From Cystobacter ferrugineus (GTDB lineage Bacteria > Myxococcota > Myxococcia > Myxococcales > Myxococcaceae): a stretch of DNA of 64,000 nt. A model generated the notes under the pieces. That model did no database searches. It saw only the letters and a program-made list of their open reading frames with translations, and was not told the DNA's origin. Shown one piece after another: positions 8,247 through 15,626 of this stretch (position 1 is the first letter of the stretch; each line of letters opens with the position of its first letter). A program made the position numbers and the translations under genes. Location: positions 248,001 through 312,000 of the forward strand of contig NZ_MPIN01000001.1 of the NCBI RefSeq assembly GCF_001887355.1. The letters are read 5' to 3'.

Positions 8247-9140
8247 TCAGTGGTCGAGCGACGCGCGAGCCCCCGGACGCAGGCTCTCGTCGATGAAGCG
8301 CAAGAGGGGCGTCATCAGGTGGCCTCGCTCCGGGCTCTCGCCGTGGAGTTTGAGTTCGATGCCCTCGAGCTCCGGGAAGCCCTCGTCGACGGACAGGACC
8401 CGCATGCTCTCGGTCATGCAGCACTCCGGGAGCGCGGCGACGCCCAGTCCCGCGCGCACCGCCGCGGTGACGCCCATGATGCTCTCGCTCGTGTAGAGCA
8501 CCCGCCAGGCCCGCCCGAGCGCCTCCAGCGCCTCGAAGCCACGCGCGCGGAAGATGCACGGCGGCGGCAGCGTGCAGATGGGCACGGGCGCCGCCGCGTC
8601 GACCCGGAACTCGCGCGCGCACACCCAGAGCAGCCGCTCCCGGCGCAACAGCCGGCCGCTGCCCTGCCCCGGGTTGGCACACAGGGCGATCACCACGTCC
8701 AGCTCCCCGCGCTGCTGCGCCTCGAACAAGCTCTCGTTGAGGCCCACCTTCACCTGGATGTGCACGCGGGGATGGCTCTGGGAGAAGCGCGACAGGATGC
8801 CGGGCAGGTGCTGCGGCACGAAATACTCCGCCACGCCCAGGCGCAGCTCCCCCGCGCTGTCCGGCTCGGCGAAGCGCTGTACCGTCTCGTCGTTCAGCTT
8901 GAGGATCTGCCGCGCGTAGCTCAAGAGCAGCTCGCCGTCGGCCGTCAGCGAAGGCAGGCGGCTGCCGCGGTCGAACACCCGCCGCTCCAACAGCTCCTCC
9001 AGCCGCTTGATGCGGATGCTCATCGCCGCCTGGGTCCGTCCGAGCTTCGCCCCCGCCGCCGTGAACCCCCCCGTGTCCACCACCGTCACGAAGGAGCGGA
9101 GCAGATCCATGTCCAGGTCCGTGTACCCCATGCGCCCCAT
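8247..9140 (-). CDS. LysR-family transcriptional regulator
   Basis: 297 residues. N-terminal winged helix-turn-helix (about 11-70: LLRSFVTVVDTGGFTAAG, LGRTQAAMSIRIKRLEELL) and a substrate-binding effector domain from ~95 (RLGVAEYFVPQHLPGIL). It diverges from the oxidoreductase gene at 9249 with a 108-bp shared promoter region, the usual arrangement in which a LysR protein controls the neighbouring gene and itself. A start four codons in (ATGGGGTACACG) or at MDLLRSF is also possible. Inducer unknown. Confidence 0.88.
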   Translation of the reverse strand: MGRMGYTDLDMDLLRSFVTVVDTGGFTAAGAKLGRTQAAMSIRIKRLEELLERRVFDRGSRLPSLTADGELLLSYARQILKLNDETVQRFAEPDSAGELRLGVAEYFVPQHLPGILSRFSQSHPRVHIQVKVGLNESLFEAQQRGELDVVIALCANPGQGSGRLLRRERLLWVCAREFRVDAAAPVPICTLPPPCIFRARGFEALEALGRAWRVLYTSESIMGVTAAVRAGLGVAALPECCMTESMRVLSVDEGFPELEGIELKLHGESPERGHLMTPLLRFIDESLRPGARASLDH

Positions 9141-9248
9141 ATTCAGCGTTTATGGGGAGCATATCAACTATCAATTACGCATATTCTTCGGAGGGTTTAT
9201 CTAGCTCCTCGCGAACGCGGCCCGCCAACCGCCGCCGAGGAGAAGACC
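9141..9248. promoter_or_regulatory. divergent LysR / oxidoreductase promoter region
   Basis: 108 bp between divergent starts, clearly AT-richer than its surroundings at 9150-9200 (ATATCAACTATCAATTACG, flanked by two GCATAT direct repeats). LysR-type sites (T-N11-A) would be expected here; no perfect dyad is visible. A plausible Shine-Dalgarno GAGGAGAAG precedes the ATG at 9249. Confidence 0.4.
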
Positions 9249-10265
9249 ATGAAAGCCGTCGCCTACCGTCAGTCGCAGCCCATCACCCACGCCGAGAGCC
9301 TGATCGATGTGAACGTTCCCGCCCCGGCGGCCCCCACCGGGAGGGATCTGCTGGTGAAGGTGGAGGCCATCTCGGTGAACCCCGTGGACGTGAAGATCCG
9401 CGCGCGGGTGGACCCGAAGGGAGAGAACAAGCAGCTCGGCTGGGATGCCGCGGGCACGGTGGTGGCCGTGGGCCCCGAGGTGTCGTTGTTCAAGGTGGGA
9501 GACGCCGTGTACTACGCCGGCTCGTTGGATCGCCCGGGTACCAACGCGGAGCTGCACCTGGTGGACGAGCGGATCGTCGGCCACAAGCCCCGCTCGCTGA
9601 ACTTCGCCGAGGCGGCCGCCCTGCCCCTCACCGCCATCACCGCGTGGGAGATGCTGTTCGATCGCCTGCGGGTCGCGCGCGGCGAGGGCTCGAAGGGGGG
9701 CTCGGTGCTGGTGCTCGGCGGCGCGGGCGGCGTGGGCTCCATCGCCATCCAACTGGCGCGGCGGCTCACGGGACTGACGGTCATCGCCACGGCGTCCCGT
9801 CCGGAGACCCAGACCTGGGTGCGCGAGCTGGGCGCGCACCACGTGGTGGATCACCGCGAGCCCTGGGCCGCGAAGGTGAAGCAGATCGTCCCGGAGGGGG
9901 TGGATTACGTGCTCGCGCTCACCCACACCGAGCAGCACTTCGATGAGATCGTCGAGGTGCTCAAGCCCCAGGGGGCGCTCTCGCTGATCGACGATCCCGC
10001 CGAGCCCCTGCCCATCAACAAGCTCAAGGGCAAGAGCATCTCGCTGCATTGGGAGTTCATGTTCACCCGCTCGCGCTTCCAGACGCCGGACATGATCGCC
10101 CAGCACGAGCTGCTCAACGAGGTGGCCCAGCTCGTGGACGCGGGCCAGGTGCGCAGCACGATCAAGACGAACCTGGGCACCATCAACGCGGCCCACCTCA
10201 AGCAGGCCCACGAACTCCTCGAGAGCGGCCGCGCCCTGGGCAAGGTGGTGCTCAGCGGCTTCTGA
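9249..10265 (+). CDS. zinc-type alcohol dehydrogenase-like / quinone oxidoreductase (MDR family)
   Basis: 338 residues, cytoplasmic. Medium-chain dehydrogenase/reductase: GroES-like N-terminal half (LVKVEAISVNPVDVKIR), NAD(P)-binding GGAGGVGS at 157-164 and a C-terminal part LKQAHELLESGRALGKVVL. The catalytic zinc Cys/His pattern of true alcohol dehydrogenases is absent, so it fits the zinc-independent quinone-oxidoreductase-like branch. It probably reduces quinones or activated alkenes with NADPH. Start ATGAAAGCC at 9249 after GAGGAGAAG; an open frame runs far upstream but overlaps the divergent LysR gene. Probably controlled by that LysR protein. Confidence 0.85.
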   Translation: MKAVAYRQSQPITHAESLIDVNVPAPAAPTGRDLLVKVEAISVNPVDVKIRARVDPKGENKQLGWDAAGTVVAVGPEVSLFKVGDAVYYAGSLDRPGTNAELHLVDERIVGHKPRSLNFAEAAALPLTAITAWEMLFDRLRVARGEGSKGGSVLVLGGAGGVGSIAIQLARRLTGLTVIATASRPETQTWVRELGAHHVVDHREPWAAKVKQIVPEGVDYVLALTHTEQHFDEIVEVLKPQGALSLIDDPAEPLPINKLKGKSISLHWEFMFTRSRFQTPDMIAQHELLNEVAQLVDAGQVRSTIKTNLGTINAAHLKQAHELLESGRALGKVVLSGF

Positions 10266-10267
10266 CG

Positions 10268-10289
10268 CACGCTCTCCTCGCGGAGCGTG
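10268..10289. terminator. hairpin after oxidoreductase gene
   Basis: CACGCTC and GAGCGTG form a 7-bp perfect stem with an 8-nt loop immediately after the stop codon. No T-run follows, so it is only a possible terminator. Confidence 0.35.
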
Positions 10290-10435
10290 GAAGCAACCGG
10301 GGTGGGCACCAGGCGCTCGAGACCAACCTGATGGAGATCGTCCGCCTCGTCCGCGACTTCCTCGGCCGCGTCCTCCATTGATGTCGAGCGGGCGCGTGCG
10401 GGGTGGACAGGGGCCTCGTGATACCGTCCTCCCTG

Positions 10436-11797
10436 ATGGCCGTCCCGCTCGCTTCCGCCTCGCCCGCCGTGTCTCCGTTCCGGAATGTCCGGAGGCGGTC
10501 CCACGCCGCCGCGCTGTCCCTCGTGCTCCTGGCCGTCCTGGGGGGCTGCCGCAAGTCGGACGCCGAACGGGCCGCCGAGGAGCGTGCGAAGATTGAAGAG
10601 AAGATTCGCGACTCCTACACGCTGGTGCCCTACCGGGCCCTCAAGCTGACCATCCGCGCCGAGGGGCAACCCCACGCCCCCGAGGAGATCGCCGCGCTCT
10701 GGAAGGCCCTCGAGGCGACGCGGGCGCTGCCCGACAAGGCCGTCACACAGGAGGAAGCCCGTCAGATCGCCAGGCAGTACCTGGACCTGGGCGTCGCCTT
10801 CTACAAGGCCAAGAAAACCCTCGAGAAGCGGGACGAGGACGAGTTCCCCCTGCTGTGGACCCGCTGGAGCCCGGACGAGCCTCCCCCCTTCCTGGGATAC
10901 GACATCGGACAGGAGCACGCCTTGCTGGCCGCCGTCTGGCTCCTGCTCGACAGCGCGGACCGGGGCAACCGGGTCCCGGCCACCGACCTGGTGTTCTACG
11001 AGCTGTCACGCGCCATGCCCCAGCCGACGTGGGATCCGACATTCCGTGTCCTCATCCACGCCAGCCGAGGCCTCGCGTTCTGCGAGGCGAAGTACCACTA
11101 CGCGGCCGAGGAGGAGCTGAACGCCTTCTTGTCCGAGGCGGAGGCCCTGCCCCCGGCGGCCTTCCCCGGCTACCGGGGCATGGAGCCCGAGCAGACGCGT
11201 GAGGCGCTGCTGGCCACCGGCTACTTCCTGCGCGCGTGGAACCGCATGGCGCTCGACCGTGAGCGCGCCGCGGAGGACGACATCGAGCGCGCACTGCACT
11301 CCCTGGAGAAGCTGGGCGTGGAGAACGAGCTGACGTGGTGGGGCTGGGCCTTCATCCACTTCCGGCGCGAGCGCTACGAGGAGTCCGCGGCATCCCTCGA
11401 CAAGCTGGCCGCCAGCCCCTACGTCGGCGAGAAGGAGCGCCAGGAGATCCATGCCTGTGCGCAGGAACTGCGCGGACACGGCGACCGGCTGCCCATCTTC
11501 CTCCAGACCCGCGCCGCCATCATCCTGGGACAGGCGCTCATCGCCCGCGCGGGTGGGCCGGAGGGAATCCTCGTCACCGTGCTCGGCCCCGAGCGGGCGA
11601 AGGAGGTCTACTCGCCCCTGGCCTGGCTGGACCGGGTGCGCCAGGGCATGGGCGAGGTCTCACCGGAGCAGGTGGCGAGCGGCGCGGGGGACGCACTCGA
11701 CGCGGCCCGCGCGGTGGGCGGCAAGGGATGGCAGGAACTCAAGTGGAAGGTGAAAGCCGCCATCTCCCGTGCCACCGCGGGCTCCGACCCGAAGTAG
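10436..11797 (+). CDS. lipoprotein with helical repeats
   Basis: About 453 residues from ATG 10436 (MAVPLASASP); an in-frame ATG also lies at 10403. The leader ends LLAVLGGC, a good lipobox, so the protein is a lipoprotein. After a charged helical stretch (KSDAERAAEERAKIEEK) the remainder is alpha-helical with TPR-like pairs, e.g. RAAEDDIERALHSLEKLG and RRERYEESAASLDKLAAS. This type is common in myxobacterial genomes as a periplasmic scaffold, but I do not recognise a characterised member. Stands alone between the oxidoreductase and a GyrI-like gene. Confidence 0.65.
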   Translation: MAVPLASASPAVSPFRNVRRRSHAAALSLVLLAVLGGCRKSDAERAAEERAKIEEKIRDSYTLVPYRALKLTIRAEGQPHAPEEIAALWKALEATRALPDKAVTQEEARQIARQYLDLGVAFYKAKKTLEKRDEDEFPLLWTRWSPDEPPPFLGYDIGQEHALLAAVWLLLDSADRGNRVPATDLVFYELSRAMPQPTWDPTFRVLIHASRGLAFCEAKYHYAAEEELNAFLSEAEALPPAAFPGYRGMEPEQTREALLATGYFLRAWNRMALDRERAAEDDIERALHSLEKLGVENELTWWGWAFIHFRRERYEESAASLDKLAASPYVGEKERQEIHACAQELRGHGDRLPIFLQTRAAIILGQALIARAGGPEGILVTVLGPERAKEVYSPLAWLDRVRQGMGEVSPEQVASGAGDALDAARAVGGKGWQELKWKVKAAISRATAGSDPK

Positions 11798-11879
11798 CCA
11801 CCCGCGCGAATTGTCGGCCTTGGTGAAGAGCTGTCGCGTGTAGGATTCCTGATGGTCGACATCCCGACAGGAGATCTCC

Positions 11880-12338
11880 TTGAGCTTCAAGGTCGTACCA
11901 TCAATGACAGTCATCGCCGCGACCGAATGGCTGAATGTGCAAGAGATAGGCGCTTGGGGCGAAAAGCTCACGCCACTCATGATGGCGGAAATCGAGCGCT
12001 ATGGGCTCTCGACGGCTGGACCCTGGCTCTTCATCTCCTACGGACGTGATGGCGACACGAGCAGGAAATTCCGTCACGACTATTGTGTGCCCGTCAGCAA
12101 TCCAGAGCGGTACAGAGGCGCTTTTCAGGTCCGTACACTCGACCCGTTCCCCTGCTTCTTCACCCTGCACACGGGCATGCCCTCCGAGGAGAACCTCCGC
12201 GCGGGCTACGGAGGCGTCGCCGAGGCGATCACCCAGGCCGGGCGGGAATTCAGCGGAGAGAGCCGCGAGGTCTGGCATGGATGGACATCGGCGGACTCCA
12301 CGGCCAACGCGTTCGAAATCCAGATTGGAGTGAAGTGA
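11880..12338 (+). CDS. GyrI-like / SOUL-type effector-binding protein
   Basis: 152 residues from a TTG start (11880) preceded by CAGGAGA; an ATG at 11904 is an alternative that drops 8 residues. The pattern GPWLFISYGRD ... KFRHDYCVPVSNP ... FFTLHTGMPSEENLRAGYGGV ... ADSTANAFEIQIGVK matches GyrI-like small-molecule-binding domains (as in SbmC and the C-terminus of AraC/MerR regulators). No DNA-binding part is attached. Such stand-alone domains bind hydrophobic ligands; no substrate can be named. Its stop lies 6 bp from the stop of the convergent fusion gene. Confidence 0.5.
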   Translation: MSFKVVPSMTVIAATEWLNVQEIGAWGEKLTPLMMAEIERYGLSTAGPWLFISYGRDGDTSRKFRHDYCVPVSNPERYRGAFQVRTLDPFPCFFTLHTGMPSEENLRAGYGGVAEAITQAGREFSGESREVWHGWTSADSTANAFEIQIGVK

Positions 12339-12344
12339 CGGGAT

Positions 12345-13646
12345 TCAACGCGCCGCGCCGAGCTCCACCAGCGCATCGGCGAGACGATCCATCTCCGCGC
12401 CTTCGAGTCCGGTGGACGCGAGTTCCTCGCGTGCCTTGCGCCGCACGGCCTCGCGGTCCAGCCCACCGGGGACGCGCGGCACGAGGGTGCTGATGCGCGC
12501 GCTGATCCGCGCGAGCGCCGGCCGCAGCTCGCCATCGAGGGAGTGCACGGGTGCCTCCGCGCTGTCGGGGGCGCGGAGTTGGATTTGCTTGGCCGCGTCC
12601 ATCTGCGCCTGGAAGAACGTGTTGATGGCCTCGTCCTTGGGCGCCGCGAGGCCCAGGGCCGCCGCGGCCTCGTGGACCTCCTTCCGGGCGGTGTCCAGCA
12701 CCCGCGCCTCCTGCGCGGGCACCTCGATGGGGAGGTTCGCGCGGCGCTTGGCCGTGGCCACCCGGGACATCAGCGCCAGCCGCTCGGCCGTCGCGGCGAG
12801 CAGCGCGTCCACCGGCGTCGCGCTGGGCCCGGTGGCGCCGGGGCCCAGGTGCCGCGCGCGAACGCGCTCGAGCGCTCCGCTCGCCTCCTGTCGCAGGAGC
12901 CACGTGTCCAGATCGGCGGCCAGATCGGCCCGCGAGGGCTCCACGTAGAGCGCCACCACGTCCCGGGTGAACGGGCCCACCCGCTCGATGCCGGAGAGGC
13001 CCTCGGCCCAGCGCGGCCCCTCGAAGGTGTTGGTGAGCGCCGCGTCGGCCTCCCCGTTGGCCAGCGCCTCGCGCACCGCCGCGTTGTCGGGGATGGCGAG
13101 GATGTTCGCGTGGTGGAAGTGGGCGCGCGCCACGCGCTCCAGGTGTCCGCCCCGGTTCACCGCCAGGCGGAACTCGGGCCGGTCGAGCGCGCGCAGGAGC
13201 GCGAGTGGCTCCTCGGGAGGACTCGCGGGCGGAGGTGCCCAGGCCGGGCGCCGCAGGAGCAACAGGGCCCCGTTGCGAGCCACCGGAACGGTGTAACGCC
13301 CGGTCAGCGAGCGATCGGGCCGGACGGTGATGCCACTGGTGGCCACGTCGAAGCGGTGGGTGCCGAGGTCCGCGACCAGCTCCGGCCAGCGGAAGCGCAC
13401 CCATTCGAGGCGGTAGCCGCGGTCGGACGCATAGGCCTGCATGAGCTCGGCGTCGAAGCCGGACGCCTGCCCATTGCTCAGGGTGCTGAAGGGCGGGTAG
13501 TCGCTGCTCGTTCCCACGCGGAGGACGTGGGGCTCGCTCGAGGGCGGGAGGGTCCGGGGCTGTGCCGCGCACGCCGCGAGCAGGGCCAGCACGGCGCCCG
13601 CGAGGAGACGGAGGGGGCGGACCTTGGGAGGAGAGGATGAGCGCAT
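12345..13646 (-). CDS. lipoprotein fusion: cyclohexadienyl dehydratase (PheC) + secreted chorismate mutase (AroQ-gamma)
   Basis: 433 residues. A lipoprotein leader ends LALLAAC. Residues ~40-270 form a periplasmic solute-binding-type domain with the PheC pattern VGTSSDYPPF ... SGFDAELMQAYASDRG ... RFDVATSGITVRPDRS. This family converts prephenate or arogenate to phenylpyruvate or phenylalanine outside the cytoplasm. Residues ~277-433 match exported AroQ-gamma chorismate mutases: RLALMSRVATAKRRANLPI, AQEARVLDTARKEV and INTFFQAQMDAAKQIQ. The protein could thus turn chorismate into phenylpyruvate in the envelope. The start ATGCGCTCATCC (13646) is chosen because a basic n-region then precedes the hydrophobic core; in-frame codons extend to 13727. 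Domain calls firm, in vivo role unknown. Confidence 0.8.
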   Translation of the reverse strand: MRSSSPPKVRPLRLLAGAVLALLAACAAQPRTLPPSSEPHVLRVGTSSDYPPFSTLSNGQASGFDAELMQAYASDRGYRLEWVRFRWPELVADLGTHRFDVATSGITVRPDRSLTGRYTVPVARNGALLLLRRPAWAPPPASPPEEPLALLRALDRPEFRLAVNRGGHLERVARAHFHHANILAIPDNAAVREALANGEADAALTNTFEGPRWAEGLSGIERVGPFTRDVVALYVEPSRADLAADLDTWLLRQEASGALERVRARHLGPGATGPSATPVDALLAATAERLALMSRVATAKRRANLPIEVPAQEARVLDTARKEVHEAAAALGLAAPKDEAINTFFQAQMDAAKQIQLRAPDSAEAPVHSLDGELRPALARISARISTLVPRVPGGLDREAVRRKAREELASTGLEGAEMDRLADALVELGAAR

Positions 13647-13693
13647 TCCCCGAGTCTGCCCCAGAGTCGCGCCTTCCGGGTGAGCGGAGAGTG

Positions 13694-13725
13694 GCTCGCC
13701 CCCGACGTCCTCACCGGGGGCGAGC
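13694..13725 (-). terminator. strong hairpin after protease gene
   Basis: GCTCGCCCCCG (13694-13704) and CGGGGGCGAGC (13715-13725) pair over 11 bp without mismatch around a 10-nt loop. It lies 18 bp after the stop of the protease gene, which is read on the minus strand, and before the start of the PheC-AroQ gene. No T-run follows. Confidence 0.6.
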
Positions 13726-13742
13726 ACCGCGTCCTCACTTCG

Positions 13743-15377
13743 TCAGTAGATGACGTAGGAGGCCGTCCCGCTGCAACTCGTGTCGCGGAAGCAGCCGACA
13801 CGGATTTGATGCGGCATGTTCTCGCCCAGGACGTTCACGCGGTAGACGACGTGCGAGAGGCTCCCGCAGGTGCCGAAGGTGTCGTCGTTCTCGGCCGCCA
13901 CCATGCCCGACGACTCGTGCACCCGCAGGATGGTGTCACCGACGCCAGAGGCACCCTCCACGCCGCAGGTGCCCACATCGAGGACCTGGCCATACGACAG
14001 CGTCACGTTCTGGTTGGCGGTGTTGCGCGTGCCGCTGCTGGTGTTGGTGAGGTTGAAGGAGAACGTGCCCCGGACGAGGTTGGCATTCGGGGTCACCTTC
14101 CACACCACGGCGCCACCGCAGAGATCGCTGTTGGTGCAGCCGGCGCGAATGGTGTAGTCGCCCGAGGCCCCCACCCTGTGCTTGAAGTAACACGAGCTGG
14201 CGGCGATCTCGGTGCCCTGCGCGTCGGTGAAGCGCAGCGAAGTGTCACCGGCGGCGAAGGCGCCCGGCAGGGTGCAGGTGCCCACTTCCACCACATCACC
14301 CGCGGAGAGACTGATCACCTTGTCCGTCGTGTTCTGTCGGGCATTGTTGGTCTCGCCCGTGAAGTAGGTGAACGAGGTGGCCGGGCGCGCCGGGGACGGC
14401 GGCATGTCGGCGCACAGCCGAGGGCTGGCGTTGTTGGTCACGGCGCACAAGGTGCGGATGGCGTTGTAGACGTAGGTGCTCTGCTCGCCGACGCAGCCCG
14501 TCTCGGGGCACGTGTTCACCACGTTGCAGGTCCCGTTGGCGACATAGTCCGCGTCACCGCGCACGGCGATGCTCGCCACCGTGTAGTTGTCCATCTCGTA
14601 CACGGCCGAGCCCGAGTTGCCCGCGAAGGTGTCCGTGGTGGACACCAGGAAGTCCAGCGAGTGCTCGTTCGCGTCGCGCACCGTGCCACCGGAGGCGATC
14701 TTGAAGGGGATGGCGCTGCTGCTGCCGATGACGGCCAGCTTCTGCCCGACGGCCAGCGGGGTGTTGCCCTTGCGGACCGGGGCCGGGGTGAAGCGCGGCG
14801 TGGCCGGCCGGTCCAGGCGCAGGACGGAGTAGTCCATGTACCAGCTCAGCTCATGCGCCACGATGGCGGTGCAGCGGAAGATGTCCTGCGTGGTGACCTG
14901 CTGCAGCTGGCCCTCCGCGGTCCGGTAGAAGTTGAAGACGAAGCGGGTGTTGGCGCACTCGTCGGCGGTGGGGACACAGTGGGCCGCGGTGAGCACCAGG
15001 TCATCGTCGATGAGCGTGCCGGAGCAGAAGGCCGCCCGCGGGTCATCCCGGAAGCGCTCGGTGGTGCAGAGGTTGCGGCCTTCGCCCAGCGTCTGGCCGG
15101 TGAAGACGACGTGGTTGGGATCCGTCGCGTCGATGAGAGGGGGGTGCATCAGCGCCACGGTGGACTGCTGCGCCCGCGCGCGCAGCGTGGCGTCCGGGTG
15201 GGCGTAGACGTCCAGCCGGTCGTCCGTGCCATAGACCACCGCGCTCTTCTTCTCTCCGAGCGCGCCCTGCTCCGCCTCCAGCTCCGCCGCCGGGCCGCAG
15301 CCCGCCGCGAGCGTGAGCGTACACATCACCGCGCCCACGAAGGGGCGCACCTGGAACCCGTGCTTGAAATGTTTCAT
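13743..15377 (-). CDS. secreted trypsin-like serine protease with C-terminal beta domains
   Basis: 544 residues. The leader ends LTLAAGC, a lipobox. The chymotrypsin-fold domain spans ~50-310: His in LTAAHC (~129), Asp in MDYSVLRLD (~181), nucleophilic Ser in FAGNSGSAV (~255), closest to the S1B/glutamyl-endopeptidase type. Two related C-terminal modules follow (~325-430 and ~435-544), each with SAGDVVEVGTC / SYGQVLDVGTC and paired Cys, typical of prepeptidase-C-terminal-like beta sandwiches. Likely an extracellular or surface protease for predation or nutrition. A promoter region with a palindrome lies upstream, and an 11-bp hairpin downstream. Confidence 0.82.
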   Translation of the reverse strand: MKHFKHGFQVRPFVGAVMCTLTLAAGCGPAAELEAEQGALGEKKSAVVYGTDDRLDVYAHPDATLRARAQQSTVALMHPPLIDATDPNHVVFTGQTLGEGRNLCTTERFRDDPRAAFCSGTLIDDDLVLTAAHCVPTADECANTRFVFNFYRTAEGQLQQVTTQDIFRCTAIVAHELSWYMDYSVLRLDRPATPRFTPAPVRKGNTPLAVGQKLAVIGSSSAIPFKIASGGTVRDANEHSLDFLVSTTDTFAGNSGSAVYEMDNYTVASIAVRGDADYVANGTCNVVNTCPETGCVGEQSTYVYNAIRTLCAVTNNASPRLCADMPPSPARPATSFTYFTGETNNARQNTTDKVISLSAGDVVEVGTCTLPGAFAAGDTSLRFTDAQGTEIAASSCYFKHRVGASGDYTIRAGCTNSDLCGGAVVWKVTPNANLVRGTFSFNLTNTSSGTRNTANQNVTLSYGQVLDVGTCGVEGASGVGDTILRVHESSGMVAAENDDTFGTCGSLSHVVYRVNVLGENMPHQIRVGCFRDTSCSGTASYVIY

Positions 15378-15416
15378 AGGGGGATGTCTTTCTTGTTTTC
15401 TCGGGGGGCAAGAAAA

Positions 15417-15430
15417 CCTGCCATGGCAGG
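15417..15430. promoter_or_regulatory. 14-bp palindrome upstream of protease gene
   Basis: CCTGCCATGGCAGG is a perfect palindrome centred ~46 bp upstream of the protease start, next to AT-rich sequence (15431-15480). It could be an operator. The 249-bp gap (15378-15626) contains no other feature I can support. Confidence 0.35.
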
Positions 15431-15626
15431 CAAGTGAAAGATAGATACCCCAGAAAAGCCGTATTCGTAAGAAGAATTGGACATCATGTGGGGATGGTTG
15501 AAGTTTCCATCCACCTTGCCCAGGTTTCTCCTGACAAGCTGAACGATTGGATTAGAGGGACTTCGCGCTGCCGGCGGAGGGCGATTGTGCCGTCCTCCTC
15601 CCGGGAGCCCCTGGGCCCAGGGCCGT

